A DNA stretch of 64,000 nucleotides. Origin: Parerythrobacter aestuarii (GTDB lineage Bacteria > Pseudomonadota > Alphaproteobacteria > Sphingomonadales > Sphingomonadaceae). The position numbers and the translations under genes were made by a program. Where the stretch lies: the NCBI RefSeq assembly GCF_030140925.1, contig NZ_JARBWD010000002.1, positions 270,916 to 334,915 on the forward strand. The letters run 5' to 3'. Below, one piece after another: positions 43,775-51,847 of the stretch. The notes beneath the pieces were generated by a model. The model saw only the letters and a list, made by a program, of their open reading frames with translations, did not search any database and had not been told where the DNA came from. Each line of letters starts with the position of its first letter. Within the stretch, counting starts at the first letter, position 1.

Positions 43775-45811
43775 TCAGTCTTCCTCACCATCGTCGATGT
43801 TGAGATCGGGCCGTGGCCCGGGCATCGGCGCTGTGCGGTCGCCAGTCTTGAGATAGGTGTCGAACCATTCGAACATCCGCAGGCTGTAGTCATAGCGACT
43901 GGCCGCGCGACGGTTGCCATGCGGTTCGCCCGGATAGAGCACGAAGCGCACCGGGGTGTCGGGCTTGCGCACCTTGATCGAGCGATAGAGCTCGTAGCTC
44001 TGGCCCGGATCGACGCGGGTGTCCTGCTCGCCATGCAGGATCAGCAGCGGGGTCTCCGCCTTGTCGACATGGTAGACCGGCGAGACTTCCAGCAGCCCCA
44101 TCCAGTCGTCCCATGGCCATTTGCCGCTGTGCACGTTGTACATCTCGTAGGGGATGTCGGTGGTGCCGAACTTGCTGACCTGGTTGGAAATGCCGACGAA
44201 CATGACCGAAGCGGCGAACTCAGCCGAGAGCGCCGTTGCGCCCCAGGCACTGGCATAGCCGCCATAAGAGCCACCGGTGATGCCGGTGCGATCGGGATCG
44301 GTGATCATCTGGTCGACCAGGTAGTTCTTGGCATCGACGATATCGCGGAACTCAGGGTCGGTGTAGTTGCCGTAGTGCTGCTTGGAAAACGCTGTGCCGT
44401 AGCCGGTTGAGCCGCGATAGTTCGGGTGGAACACTGCATAGCCCTTGCCCGCACCGACCTGGCCCGGCATCGAATAGGCCGTCAGCCAGCCGTTCGAATA
44501 ATGTGCTTCCGGGCCGCCATGGATCATCATTATGGTGGCGCTGCCGCTCTTCGAATCGGTCTGTAGCGGCTCGATCAGGATGCCTTCGATTTCCTGCCCG
44601 TCGCTGGCGGTGTAAGTCAGCGTGCGTTGGGCGCCAAAGTCGATGTCGGCCAGCCATGGGTTATGCGTGGTCCAGCGGGTGAAGCCGGATCCGTCGAACG
44701 CGAACAGCTCATTGGGATGGCGCGGCGAGTTGGCTTCGATAAAGATCTTGCCGCCGCCCACTTCGACATCGCTGATGATGAGCGCGCCGGGGTCGACTTC
44801 GCCCTTCACGCTGCCATCAGCGTTGTACATCCGCAGCACGGTCTGTGCGCCCTTGTGGATCACTGCGACGAGCGTGCCGTCGGCCATCCATTCGGCATCG
44901 CTGGTGGCTTCCTCGGCGCCGGCATTCAACGCGCGATAGGCACCGGTGGCAACATCGACGAGATGCAGCGTGGTGTCAGCCGGGTCGTGCATGTCGACGC
45001 CTGCGATCATCGACATCTGGCTGCCGTCAGGCGAAACCTCGACATCGCCGAGCTTGCCCGGGGTTTCGACCACGACCTTCACTTCGCCGGTGGCGAGATC
45101 GATCAGGTTGACCCGCTTCGAGGTATACTGGTCATCAATCTGCGGGCTGGGCGCTGTCTGGATGATGCCCGTGCGGCCATCAGGCGTGATGTCGAAGGCG
45201 TTGGTGTAGCCCGGGACTGGGATCTGGCGCGGGCTTTCGTCCACCACAGTTCCGACCGAGGCCGCGAAGAGGCGCGGCAATTGCGCCTCTTCCTCATAGA
45301 CCTTGGCGTCGAAGCCGGCCTTCTTCTCCTTGGTGCGTTGCTTGTCCTCGGCTGCGCCGACCAGCAGGTAGAGTGTGCCGCCGTCGGGCGAGAAGGTGTA
45401 GGAGCTGACAGCGGAGTCATCGAGGCCGGCCAGCTTGCGCGGTGCGCCGCCATCGACCGGCACGCCCCAAACGCTGCGTTTCTCATCATCCGCCGACCAC
45501 AGGTAGGTGACCATGCCGCCATCGGGCGAGAAGCCGACCCCGCTTGGGCTGACGTCTTCGGGCAGGTACGCGCGCCAGGCATCTGCGCCCCAGGCGACCT
45601 TCAGCTCGCTGGTGCTGGAGCCGTCTTTCTCGCCGCTGGTCACATCGGGCAAGCTGGTCGTGGTATAGGCAACCCGGCTGCCGTCGGGCGAGACGGCAAT
45701 GGTGCCGACGCTTTCCAGCTTGGCTACATCTTCCGCCGTCATCGGGCGGGCGAGCGCGCTCGCCGGAAACAGCAGGGTGGCGGTGAGCAGGGCGGTCCGC
45801 AAAGTCTTCAT
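43775..45811 (-). CDS. S9-family (prolyl oligopeptidase-like) secreted peptidase
   Basis: A 678-residue exported serine peptidase. Signal MKTLRTALLTATLLFPASALA, then a beta-propeller of WD40-like PD40 repeats ('IAVSPDGSRVAYTT', 'FSPDGGTLYLLVG'), then an alpha/beta hydrolase domain. The catalytic triad is visible: Ser in TGGSYGGYASAWG, Asp in LHGEQDTRVDPG, His in GEPHGNRRA. It probably trims peptides in the periplasm. Start CAT 45809-45811; the longer frame overlaps the divergent amidohydrolase. Confidence 0.92.
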   Translation of the reverse strand: MKTLRTALLTATLLFPASALARPMTAEDVAKLESVGTIAVSPDGSRVAYTTTSLPDVTSGEKDGSSTSELKVAWGADAWRAYLPEDVSPSGVGFSPDGGMVTYLWSADDEKRSVWGVPVDGGAPRKLAGLDDSAVSSYTFSPDGGTLYLLVGAAEDKQRTKEKKAGFDAKVYEEEAQLPRLFAASVGTVVDESPRQIPVPGYTNAFDITPDGRTGIIQTAPSPQIDDQYTSKRVNLIDLATGEVKVVVETPGKLGDVEVSPDGSQMSMIAGVDMHDPADTTLHLVDVATGAYRALNAGAEEATSDAEWMADGTLVAVIHKGAQTVLRMYNADGSVKGEVDPGALIISDVEVGGGKIFIEANSPRHPNELFAFDGSGFTRWTTHNPWLADIDFGAQRTLTYTASDGQEIEGILIEPLQTDSKSGSATIMMIHGGPEAHYSNGWLTAYSMPGQVGAGKGYAVFHPNYRGSTGYGTAFSKQHYGNYTDPEFRDIVDAKNYLVDQMITDPDRTGITGGSYGGYASAWGATALSAEFAASVMFVGISNQVSKFGTTDIPYEMYNVHSGKWPWDDWMGLLEVSPVYHVDKAETPLLILHGEQDTRVDPGQSYELYRSIKVRKPDTPVRFVLYPGEPHGNRRAASRYDYSLRMFEWFDTYLKTGDRTAPMPGPRPDLNIDDGEED

Positions 45812-45905
45812 CGGGAGACAAGTCCTCTCGTTTGTAGTTTCGTTGGCGCGCGGTATAGCGAGGCAAGCCCGATGCGCAAACCGCGGGCCAAAGGGGGTAT
45901 GTGCC

Positions 45906-47189
45906 ATGCTGAAATCGCTTGTCCGTCTGACCACAACTGTCGCGCTGGCAGTTGCTGCCGCAACACCCGCATGGGCCGATACGCTGATTATCCATGCCGG
46001 TTCGGTCATCCGTTCCGCCGATGGCGGTGCCAGTGGCCCGGCGACGATTACAGTCACCGATGGGCGGATTGTGAGCATTGAGGAAGGCTTCCGGCCGACG
46101 CCCGATGGCGCCACGATGATCCACTTGCCCGATCACACCGTGCTGCCCGGTCTTATCGATCTGCACACGCACCTCTCCGGCGATCCGAGCGGCGAATTCT
46201 GGCGCGCCGCGACGACCCCGATCGAATGGAACACGCTGGTCGCAGCCAAGAATGCGCGCCTGACCGCACTTGCCGGCTTCACCACTGTGCGCGATCTTGG
46301 CTCACGCTCCGACCAGGTCACACAGATGCTCCGCCGCGCCACAGCGGAAGGGATGATCCCGGGTCCGCGGGTCGTCACTTCGGGCCGGACCATCGCCATC
46401 GTCGGGGGCCATGGCGATACCAATGGCTTCCGCCGGGAAGTGACAGAGGCGCTGGGCACCGACTTCACCTGCACTGGCCCGGTTGAATGCGCAGAGATGG
46501 TACGTACCGCTTCCAAATACGGTGCCGACCTGATCAAGATTACCGCCACGGGTGGTGTGCTGAGCCAGCAGGGCCGGGGGCTCGAGGCGCATTTCTCGGA
46601 CGAGGAAATGAAGTCCATCGTCGACACCGCCAACTCGCTCGGCCTCAAGGTCGCCGCGCATGCCCATGGTGCGCGGGGGATCGAAGCGGCGGCGCGGGCA
46701 GGCGTGCAGACCATCGAGCACGGCACCTATATCGACGAACAGGCAGCCAGGGTGATGCGCGAGAAAGGCACCATCCTCGTGCCGACGCTGATGGCGTTCC
46801 AGGGTATCAAGGAGAACCTCGGCACCGGGTTCTACACACCTGTGGTGGAAGAGAAGGTCCGCGCGGTCGGCCCCTATGCTGAAAGTATCGTCGAGCGCGC
46901 CCGCAAATGGGGTGTGAAAATGGCCTTCGGCACCGATGCCGGTGTGTTCCCGCATGGCGACAACGCCGGTGAACTCGCGCTGATGAAGAAGGGCGGGATG
47001 AGCGACCGCGAAGTGCTCGCCAGCGCCACCAGCTTTGCCGCTGAAGTGCTCGGGCTGGAAGGTGAGACGGGTAAGCTCGAGCCGGGTTTCTCGGCCGATA
47101 TCATCGCTGTGCGGGGCAACCCGCTGGAAGACATCGCGGTGCTGGAAGACATCGACTGGGTGATGGTGCGCGGGAGAGTGATCGAATAA
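45906..47189 (+). CDS. Secreted metal-dependent amidohydrolase
   Basis: A 427-residue exported enzyme (signal ending ATPAWA). The metal ligands of the imidazolonepropionase-like group are present: DLHTHLSGD, the Lys segment 'LIKITATGGVLSQQG', 'VAAHAHGARGI', 'IEHGTYI' and 'FGTDAGVFPHG'. Such proteins hydrolyse dipeptide- or lactone-type substrates (prolidase-like). The start is ATG 45906, divergent from the S9 peptidase, and its stop overlaps the next ATG by one base. Confidence 0.9.
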   Translation: MLKSLVRLTTTVALAVAAATPAWADTLIIHAGSVIRSADGGASGPATITVTDGRIVSIEEGFRPTPDGATMIHLPDHTVLPGLIDLHTHLSGDPSGEFWRAATTPIEWNTLVAAKNARLTALAGFTTVRDLGSRSDQVTQMLRRATAEGMIPGPRVVTSGRTIAIVGGHGDTNGFRREVTEALGTDFTCTGPVECAEMVRTASKYGADLIKITATGGVLSQQGRGLEAHFSDEEMKSIVDTANSLGLKVAAHAHGARGIEAAARAGVQTIEHGTYIDEQAARVMREKGTILVPTLMAFQGIKENLGTGFYTPVVEEKVRAVGPYAESIVERARKWGVKMAFGTDAGVFPHGDNAGELALMKKGGMSDREVLASATSFAAEVLGLEGETGKLEPGFSADIIAVRGNPLEDIAVLEDIDWVMVRGRVIE

Positions 47190-48145
47190 TGCGCGCGCAG
47201 GTTGCGGCGGCGGTGGCGGTCGCGCTCGGGGCAGTTCCTGTTCCGGCGCAGGTGCTCGAAGAAGAGCCCGCTGCCTGCGTCCGCGAGCTTGTCGTGCTGG
47301 GTGCGGGGCAGGACGCCGGCGCGCCGCAGATAGGCAATGTTGGGGACGAGGGACCGAGGCTGTGGCCGTCCTCGCTTGCCTTTGTCGATCGGGATGCGGG
47401 CACCCGCTACCTGTTCGATGCGACGCCTTCGATTACCGGGCAGTTGGCCTTGCTCGACCTCATCGAACCGCCTGCGGAAGTCGCGAAGGCACGGCTGGGT
47501 ATCGACGGTATTTTCCTGACCCACGCCCATATCGGTCATTACCTCGGCCTGGCCTGGCTGGGCCGCGAAGCGGCGGGGGCGCAGGATGTCCCGGTCTTCG
47601 CAATGCCGCGCATGAACGCATTCCTGCGCGACAATGGCCCGTGGAACCAGCTGGTCGAGCTCGGCAACATCCGGCTGAATGGCATGGCGGCGAGCGAGTT
47701 CACGGTGCTGTCAGACGAATTCGGCGTCATGCCGATACGCGTGCCGCATCGCGACGAATTTTCCGAGACGGTCGGCTTCTTCATCATGACTCCCGACAGG
47801 ACCGTGCTCTACCTGCCCGATCTCGACAGTTGGGACGTGTTCGAGGATGCCAGCGGCCAGAGTCTCGAAGATCTGGTGCAAGGCTTCGACCTGCTGTTCC
47901 TCGATGCGACCTTCTGGGACGACAACGAATTGCCGGGCCGCGACATGGGCGAAATCCCGCACCCGCGTGTAGCCAAGGTGATGGAACGGCTGGCCGACCT
48001 CGACGAAGAGGAACGGGCCAAGGTGCATTTCATCCACTACAATCACACCAACCCGATCCGCGATCCCGACAGCGCGCAGTCCAAGGAAGTGCTGGCGAAG
48101 GGCTTCAATGTAGCCCGGCGCGGGATGCGTTTCTGCATGGAATAG
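47189..48145 (+). CDS. MBL-fold metallo-hydrolase, PqqB-like, exported
   Basis: A 318-residue protein with an N-terminal signal (AVAVALGAVPVPAQ). 'LVVLGAGQDAGAPQIG' and 'FLTHAHIGHYLGLAWLGREA' resemble PqqB and related metallo-beta-lactamase folds. The usual HxHxDH metal motif reads H-A-H-I-G-H, so the Asp is replaced by Gly and perhaps only one metal is bound. Other likely ligands are in 'LYLPDLDSW' and 'FIHYNHTNP'. One-base overlap with the amidohydrolase; no other pqq gene is present, so PQQ synthesis is unlikely. Confidence 0.8.
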   Translation: MRAQVAAAVAVALGAVPVPAQVLEEEPAACVRELVVLGAGQDAGAPQIGNVGDEGPRLWPSSLAFVDRDAGTRYLFDATPSITGQLALLDLIEPPAEVAKARLGIDGIFLTHAHIGHYLGLAWLGREAAGAQDVPVFAMPRMNAFLRDNGPWNQLVELGNIRLNGMAASEFTVLSDEFGVMPIRVPHRDEFSETVGFFIMTPDRTVLYLPDLDSWDVFEDASGQSLEDLVQGFDLLFLDATFWDDNELPGRDMGEIPHPRVAKVMERLADLDEEERAKVHFIHYNHTNPIRDPDSAQSKEVLAKGFNVARRGMRFCME

Positions 48146-48217
48146 GCGCTGGTCGAACGCAGGCGGCCCTTCGGCGAAGGACGCTCCCCTTGTCTGTGAA
48201 GCTGGTTACGCCCCACC

Positions 48218-48246
48218 TTGTCACAGGGTGGATAGTGTATTATCCA
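48218..48246 (+). promoter_or_regulatory. Putative promoter with overlapping inverted repeat
   Basis: TTGTCA (48218-48223), 17 bases, then TATCCA (48241-48246) fits a sigma-70-type spacing. The inverted repeat TGGATA-N6-TATCCA (48229-48246) overlaps the -10 box and could be an operator for the DUF885 gene. Confidence 0.35.
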
Positions 48247-48284
48247 TGTAACACAGTATCAGACGCAACAGGGACCTCTCCAAC

Positions 48285-50111
48285 ATGAAACTCATCCGTA
48301 CCGCGCTGCTGGCGACCGCTGCGCTCGCTCTTCCTGCCACCCCGGCGCTGGCCGACCATCACGGTGCCAAGCCCGCCGCAGAGGCGCAGGCAGAAGCCCC
48401 CGCCTCCGAGCGTGACAAGCTGTTCGCGCTGTTTGCAGATTCCGACAAGCGCAACCTCGAGCTGAACCCGCTTAGCCGCCTGTTCCGCGGGGATGACAAG
48501 GATGCCGACCGGCTCGGCGATTTCCTGACTGACTCGTCCTATTATGCCGACCTGCGCGACACGCAGCTCAATGTCGCGCTGCTGCAGCAGATCGACCGCA
48601 GCAAGCTCGATCCGCAAGACCAGCTCGCCTACGACGTCTTCAGATACAACCAGGAACAGTCGCTCAAGGGCTCTACCCCGGAAATCCGCGCGCTCACTGA
48701 AGTACGCCCGGTCAACCATTTCTTCGGCTTCCACACATTCTATCCGAACTTTTCCAGCGGGAAGGGCGCGGCGCCATTCAAGACCATCGCGCATTATGAG
48801 GACAACCTCAGCCGCCATGACGATTATATCGCCATCACCGACCGCGCAATCGACAAGTTCCGCGAAGGGATGGCCAGCGGTGTCGTCGAGACCAAGCTGA
48901 CCATCGGCATCGTCATCCAGCAGCTGACCACACTGATCGATACCCCGCTGGAAGAATCGCAGTTCATGGGACCGGTGAAGAACTTCCCGGAAGATTTTTC
49001 CGAAGAAGACAAGACGCGACTGACCGCTGCTTATGAGGCCAAGACCAAGGAAATCGACGCCGCCCACAAGCGCATGCGCGACTTCCTGCGTGACGAATAT
49101 ATCGACGCAGCGCGCGAGGAAGTTGGCCTGAGCCAGATGAAAGGCGGCGAGAAGCTCTATGCCCAGCTGGTCGAGCAGACCACCACGCTGCCGCTTGATC
49201 CTGACACCATCCACAATATCGGGCTGGAAGAGGTCGAGCGGATCAAGGGCGACCTTGAAGAGCTTAAGGCCGAAGTCGGCTTCGAAGGCACGCTGACTGA
49301 ATTTTTCGACTTTGTCCGCACCGATGCGAAGTTCAAGCCGGAAAGCCGCGAGTGGCTGACACAGGATTATTACCGGATCGGCAAGGAAGTCGACAAAGTC
49401 ATCGGCGACTACTTCTCGCTGCTGCCCAAGTCGGAGCTCAAGATCGAACCGTATGATCCGTCGATCGAGCAGTTCCAGGCCGGTGGTTCCTATCAGTCGG
49501 GTACGCCCGATGGCTCGCGTCCGGGGACATTCTATTTCAACGCCTATGACCTGCCGAGCCGCCTGACGACCGGTAATACCACGCTGTACCTGCACGAAGG
49601 CGCGCCGGGTCACCATTTCCAGATCATGCTGGCGCAGGAAAACACCGCGCTGCCCAACTTCATGCGCTTTGGCGGCACCACCGCCTTTGTCGAAGGCTGG
49701 GCGCTTTATGCCGAGACGCTGGGCTACGAGATGGGCTTCTATGAAGATCCGTGGGCACGCTACGGCACGCTGCAGGACGAGCAGCTGCGCGCCATGCGCC
49801 TGGTGGTCGATACCGGCATTCACTCGAAGGGCTGGAGCCGCGAGCAGGCGATCGATTTCATGCTCACCAACTCGGGCATGACCCGCACCGAAGTGGTGGC
49901 CGAAGTCGAACGCTACATCGCCATCCCGTCGCAGGCGCTGGCTTACAAGATGGGTGCACTCACCATCCAGCGGCTGCGCAAGAAAGCCGAAGACACGCTG
50001 GGCGATGATTTCGACATCAAGGAATTCCATGCCCAGGTGCTTGGTACCGGCGGCCTGCCGCTGGCGGTGCTGGAAGCCAAGATCGATCGCTGGATCGCCA
50101 GCCAGCAATAA
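48285..50111 (+). CDS. Exported DUF885-family protein (putative metallopeptidase)
   Basis: A 608-residue exported protein (signal MKLIRTALLATAALALPATPALA). DUF885 members carry a zinc-peptidase-like motif, here LYLHEGAPGHHFQIMLAQE, with a downstream 'TTAFVEGWALYAETLG'. Likely a periplasmic carboxypeptidase or similar, though activity is untested for most of the family. A strong terminator follows. Confidence 0.9.
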   Translation: MKLIRTALLATAALALPATPALADHHGAKPAAEAQAEAPASERDKLFALFADSDKRNLELNPLSRLFRGDDKDADRLGDFLTDSSYYADLRDTQLNVALLQQIDRSKLDPQDQLAYDVFRYNQEQSLKGSTPEIRALTEVRPVNHFFGFHTFYPNFSSGKGAAPFKTIAHYEDNLSRHDDYIAITDRAIDKFREGMASGVVETKLTIGIVIQQLTTLIDTPLEESQFMGPVKNFPEDFSEEDKTRLTAAYEAKTKEIDAAHKRMRDFLRDEYIDAAREEVGLSQMKGGEKLYAQLVEQTTTLPLDPDTIHNIGLEEVERIKGDLEELKAEVGFEGTLTEFFDFVRTDAKFKPESREWLTQDYYRIGKEVDKVIGDYFSLLPKSELKIEPYDPSIEQFQAGGSYQSGTPDGSRPGTFYFNAYDLPSRLTTGNTTLYLHEGAPGHHFQIMLAQENTALPNFMRFGGTTAFVEGWALYAETLGYEMGFYEDPWARYGTLQDEQLRAMRLVVDTGIHSKGWSREQAIDFMLTNSGMTRTEVVAEVERYIAIPSQALAYKMGALTIQRLRKKAEDTLGDDFDIKEFHAQVLGTGGLPLAVLEAKIDRWIASQQ

Positions 50112-50147
50112 CCGCCGGCCAGACCCCCAAAAAAGGGCCAGCGGAAG

Positions 50148-50187
50148 GGCCGGTCTCCCAAGTCGGGAGGCCGGCCCGGTTCGTTTT
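50148..50187 (+). terminator. Rho-independent terminator after the DUF885 gene
   Basis: A 13-bp stem with one G-T wobble (50148-50160 with 50166-50178) is followed by GGTTCGTTTT. It begins 37 bases after the stop codon. Confidence 0.85.
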
Positions 50188-50291
50188 GCGCACGTGTGAC
50201 CCAAGCTGCCCGGCCAGACCTTTGATCCACATCAATGCCACATTGCTGCCGCGATAGGATGGTCTTCTCCAAGATGAGAGGAGTAGGGACC

Positions 50292-51806
50292 ATGAACGCG
50301 ATGGGAGAATTGCCCAGAAACGGCAGCGCACAGGCTGGAAACCATGTCGATGTGCTGATTGTCGGAGCCGGGATATCGGGGGTTGGCTCGGCCTGGCACG
50401 TACAGAACCAATGCCCGGGCATGAGCTATGCCATCCTTGAACGCAAGGACACCTTCGGCGGTACCTGGGATACGCACAAGTACCCCGGGATCCGCTCGGA
50501 TTCAGACCTCTACACCTTTGGGTATCGCTTCAAGCCATGGGTCGGCCCGCCGATCGCCACGGCCGAGGAAATCCTCGCCTATATGGGCGAAGTGATCGAA
50601 GAGAACGGCATCGGCGAGCACATCCGCTATGGCCACAGCATTCGCAGCTGCGCCTTCTCGCGCGAGACCGGTCTGTGGACCGTCACAGCTGAGGCAGGGG
50701 GCGAAGAAGTCACCTACACCTGTCGGTTCCTGTGGATGTGTTCGGGCTATTACGACCATGAAAATCCCTACATCCCCGACTGGAAGGGGGTAGAGGATTT
50801 CCGGGGCCTGTTCGTGCATGCCCAGAAGTGGGATCCGGCGACCGACTATGCCGGCAAGCGCGTGCTGGTGATCGGGTCAGGGGCCACGGCAGCCACTGTC
50901 GTGCCCGAATTCGCCAAGAGTGCGGCGCATGTGACCATGCTGCAGCGCAGCCCGACCTATTTCTTCTGCCATCCCAACCAGAACGAACTGGCCGACCGCT
51001 TGCGCGAAGTGGGTATTGACGAAGAGACGGTGCATCGCGTCGTCCGCCAGCAAATCCTCTACGATCAGGATGTGCTGACGCAGCGTTGTATCGATGAGCC
51101 GGAAGCGGTGTTCGAGGAGCTGAAGGCCCTCATTCGCGAATATGCGGGCGAGGATTTCGAATTCGAGCCGCATTTCACCCCGCGCTATCGCGTGTGGCAG
51201 CAAAGGCTCGCTTTCTGTCCGGACGGAGACGTGTTCCAGGCAGTCGCGCAAGGCAAGGCGAGCGTCGTTACCGACACGATCGACCGCTTCACCGAGAAGG
51301 GCGTGTTGACCTCCTCGGGCGAAGAGATCGAGGCTGACATTATCGTCGCTGCAACGGGCTTCCGGCTCTCGGTCATGGGCGACATGGAAGTCAGCGTGGA
51401 TGGCAAGCGGATCGACTGGAGCGACACCATTACATGGCGGGGCATGATGTTCACCGGCGTGCCCAACCTGGCCTGGGTGATGGGTTATTTCCGCGCCAGC
51501 TGGACCTTGCGGGTCGACATGATGGGCGACCTTGTGTGCCGCATGCTCAATCACATGCGCGAACGGGGGGCGACCTCGATCGAAGTCGCCCCGCCAAAGG
51601 GATTGTCACTCGGCGCGTGGATCGATGCCGACAATTTCAACCCCGGTTACCTCCAGCGGGGGATGGGCCAGTTGCCCAAGGCCGGTGAAGGGTCCGAATG
51701 GCGCCACACACAGGACTATTGGCGCGAGAAAGACGAATTCCCGGCGGTCGACCTCGACGGGCCGTCGTTCGTCTATCGCACCGCGAAGGAGCGCGAAGTC
51801 GCCTGA
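50292..51806 (+). CDS. Flavin-containing monooxygenase, Baeyer-Villiger type
   Basis: A 504-residue FAD/NADPH oxygenase that likely inserts oxygen into ketones or oxidises heteroatoms. The first Rossmann motif is 'VLIVGAGISGVGSAWHV', followed by 'FGGTWDTHKYPGIRSDSD'. The Baeyer-Villiger fingerprint F-x-G-x3-H-x3-W-D is FRGLFVHAQKWD, and the NADPH motif is 'VLVIGSGATAATVVPE'. The start ATG 50292 follows GAGGAG by about nine bases; an ATG at 50274 is possible. The gene has its own unit between two terminators. Confidence 0.91.
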   Translation: MNAMGELPRNGSAQAGNHVDVLIVGAGISGVGSAWHVQNQCPGMSYAILERKDTFGGTWDTHKYPGIRSDSDLYTFGYRFKPWVGPPIATAEEILAYMGEVIEENGIGEHIRYGHSIRSCAFSRETGLWTVTAEAGGEEVTYTCRFLWMCSGYYDHENPYIPDWKGVEDFRGLFVHAQKWDPATDYAGKRVLVIGSGATAATVVPEFAKSAAHVTMLQRSPTYFFCHPNQNELADRLREVGIDEETVHRVVRQQILYDQDVLTQRCIDEPEAVFEELKALIREYAGEDFEFEPHFTPRYRVWQQRLAFCPDGDVFQAVAQGKASVVTDTIDRFTEKGVLTSSGEEIEADIIVAATGFRLSVMGDMEVSVDGKRIDWSDTITWRGMMFTGVPNLAWVMGYFRASWTLRVDMMGDLVCRMLNHMRERGATSIEVAPPKGLSLGAWIDADNFNPGYLQRGMGQLPKAGEGSEWRHTQDYWREKDEFPAVDLDGPSFVYRTAKEREVA

Positions 51807-51822
51807 CGGCCGTCGATGCCTT

Positions 51823-51847
51823 CCCCTGACTGGTTAGTCGGGGTTTT
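51823..51847 (+). terminator. Terminator after the 50292-51806 monooxygenase gene
   Basis: A stem of GACT / AGTC plus CCCC / GGGG with one bulged T (51823-51843) is followed by TTTT. It overlaps the last codons of the convergent 855-residue gene (stop at 51834-51836). Confidence 0.65.

Noticed and set aside
47189..48145. Complete pqq biosynthesis locus
   Set aside because: Only a PqqB-like fold is present, exported and with an altered metal motif; no pqqA, C, D or E.
48240..50204. Minus-strand frame of 654 codons opposite the DUF885 gene
   Set aside because: Shadow of a gene with signal peptide, HEGAPGHH motif, promoter and terminator on the plus strand.
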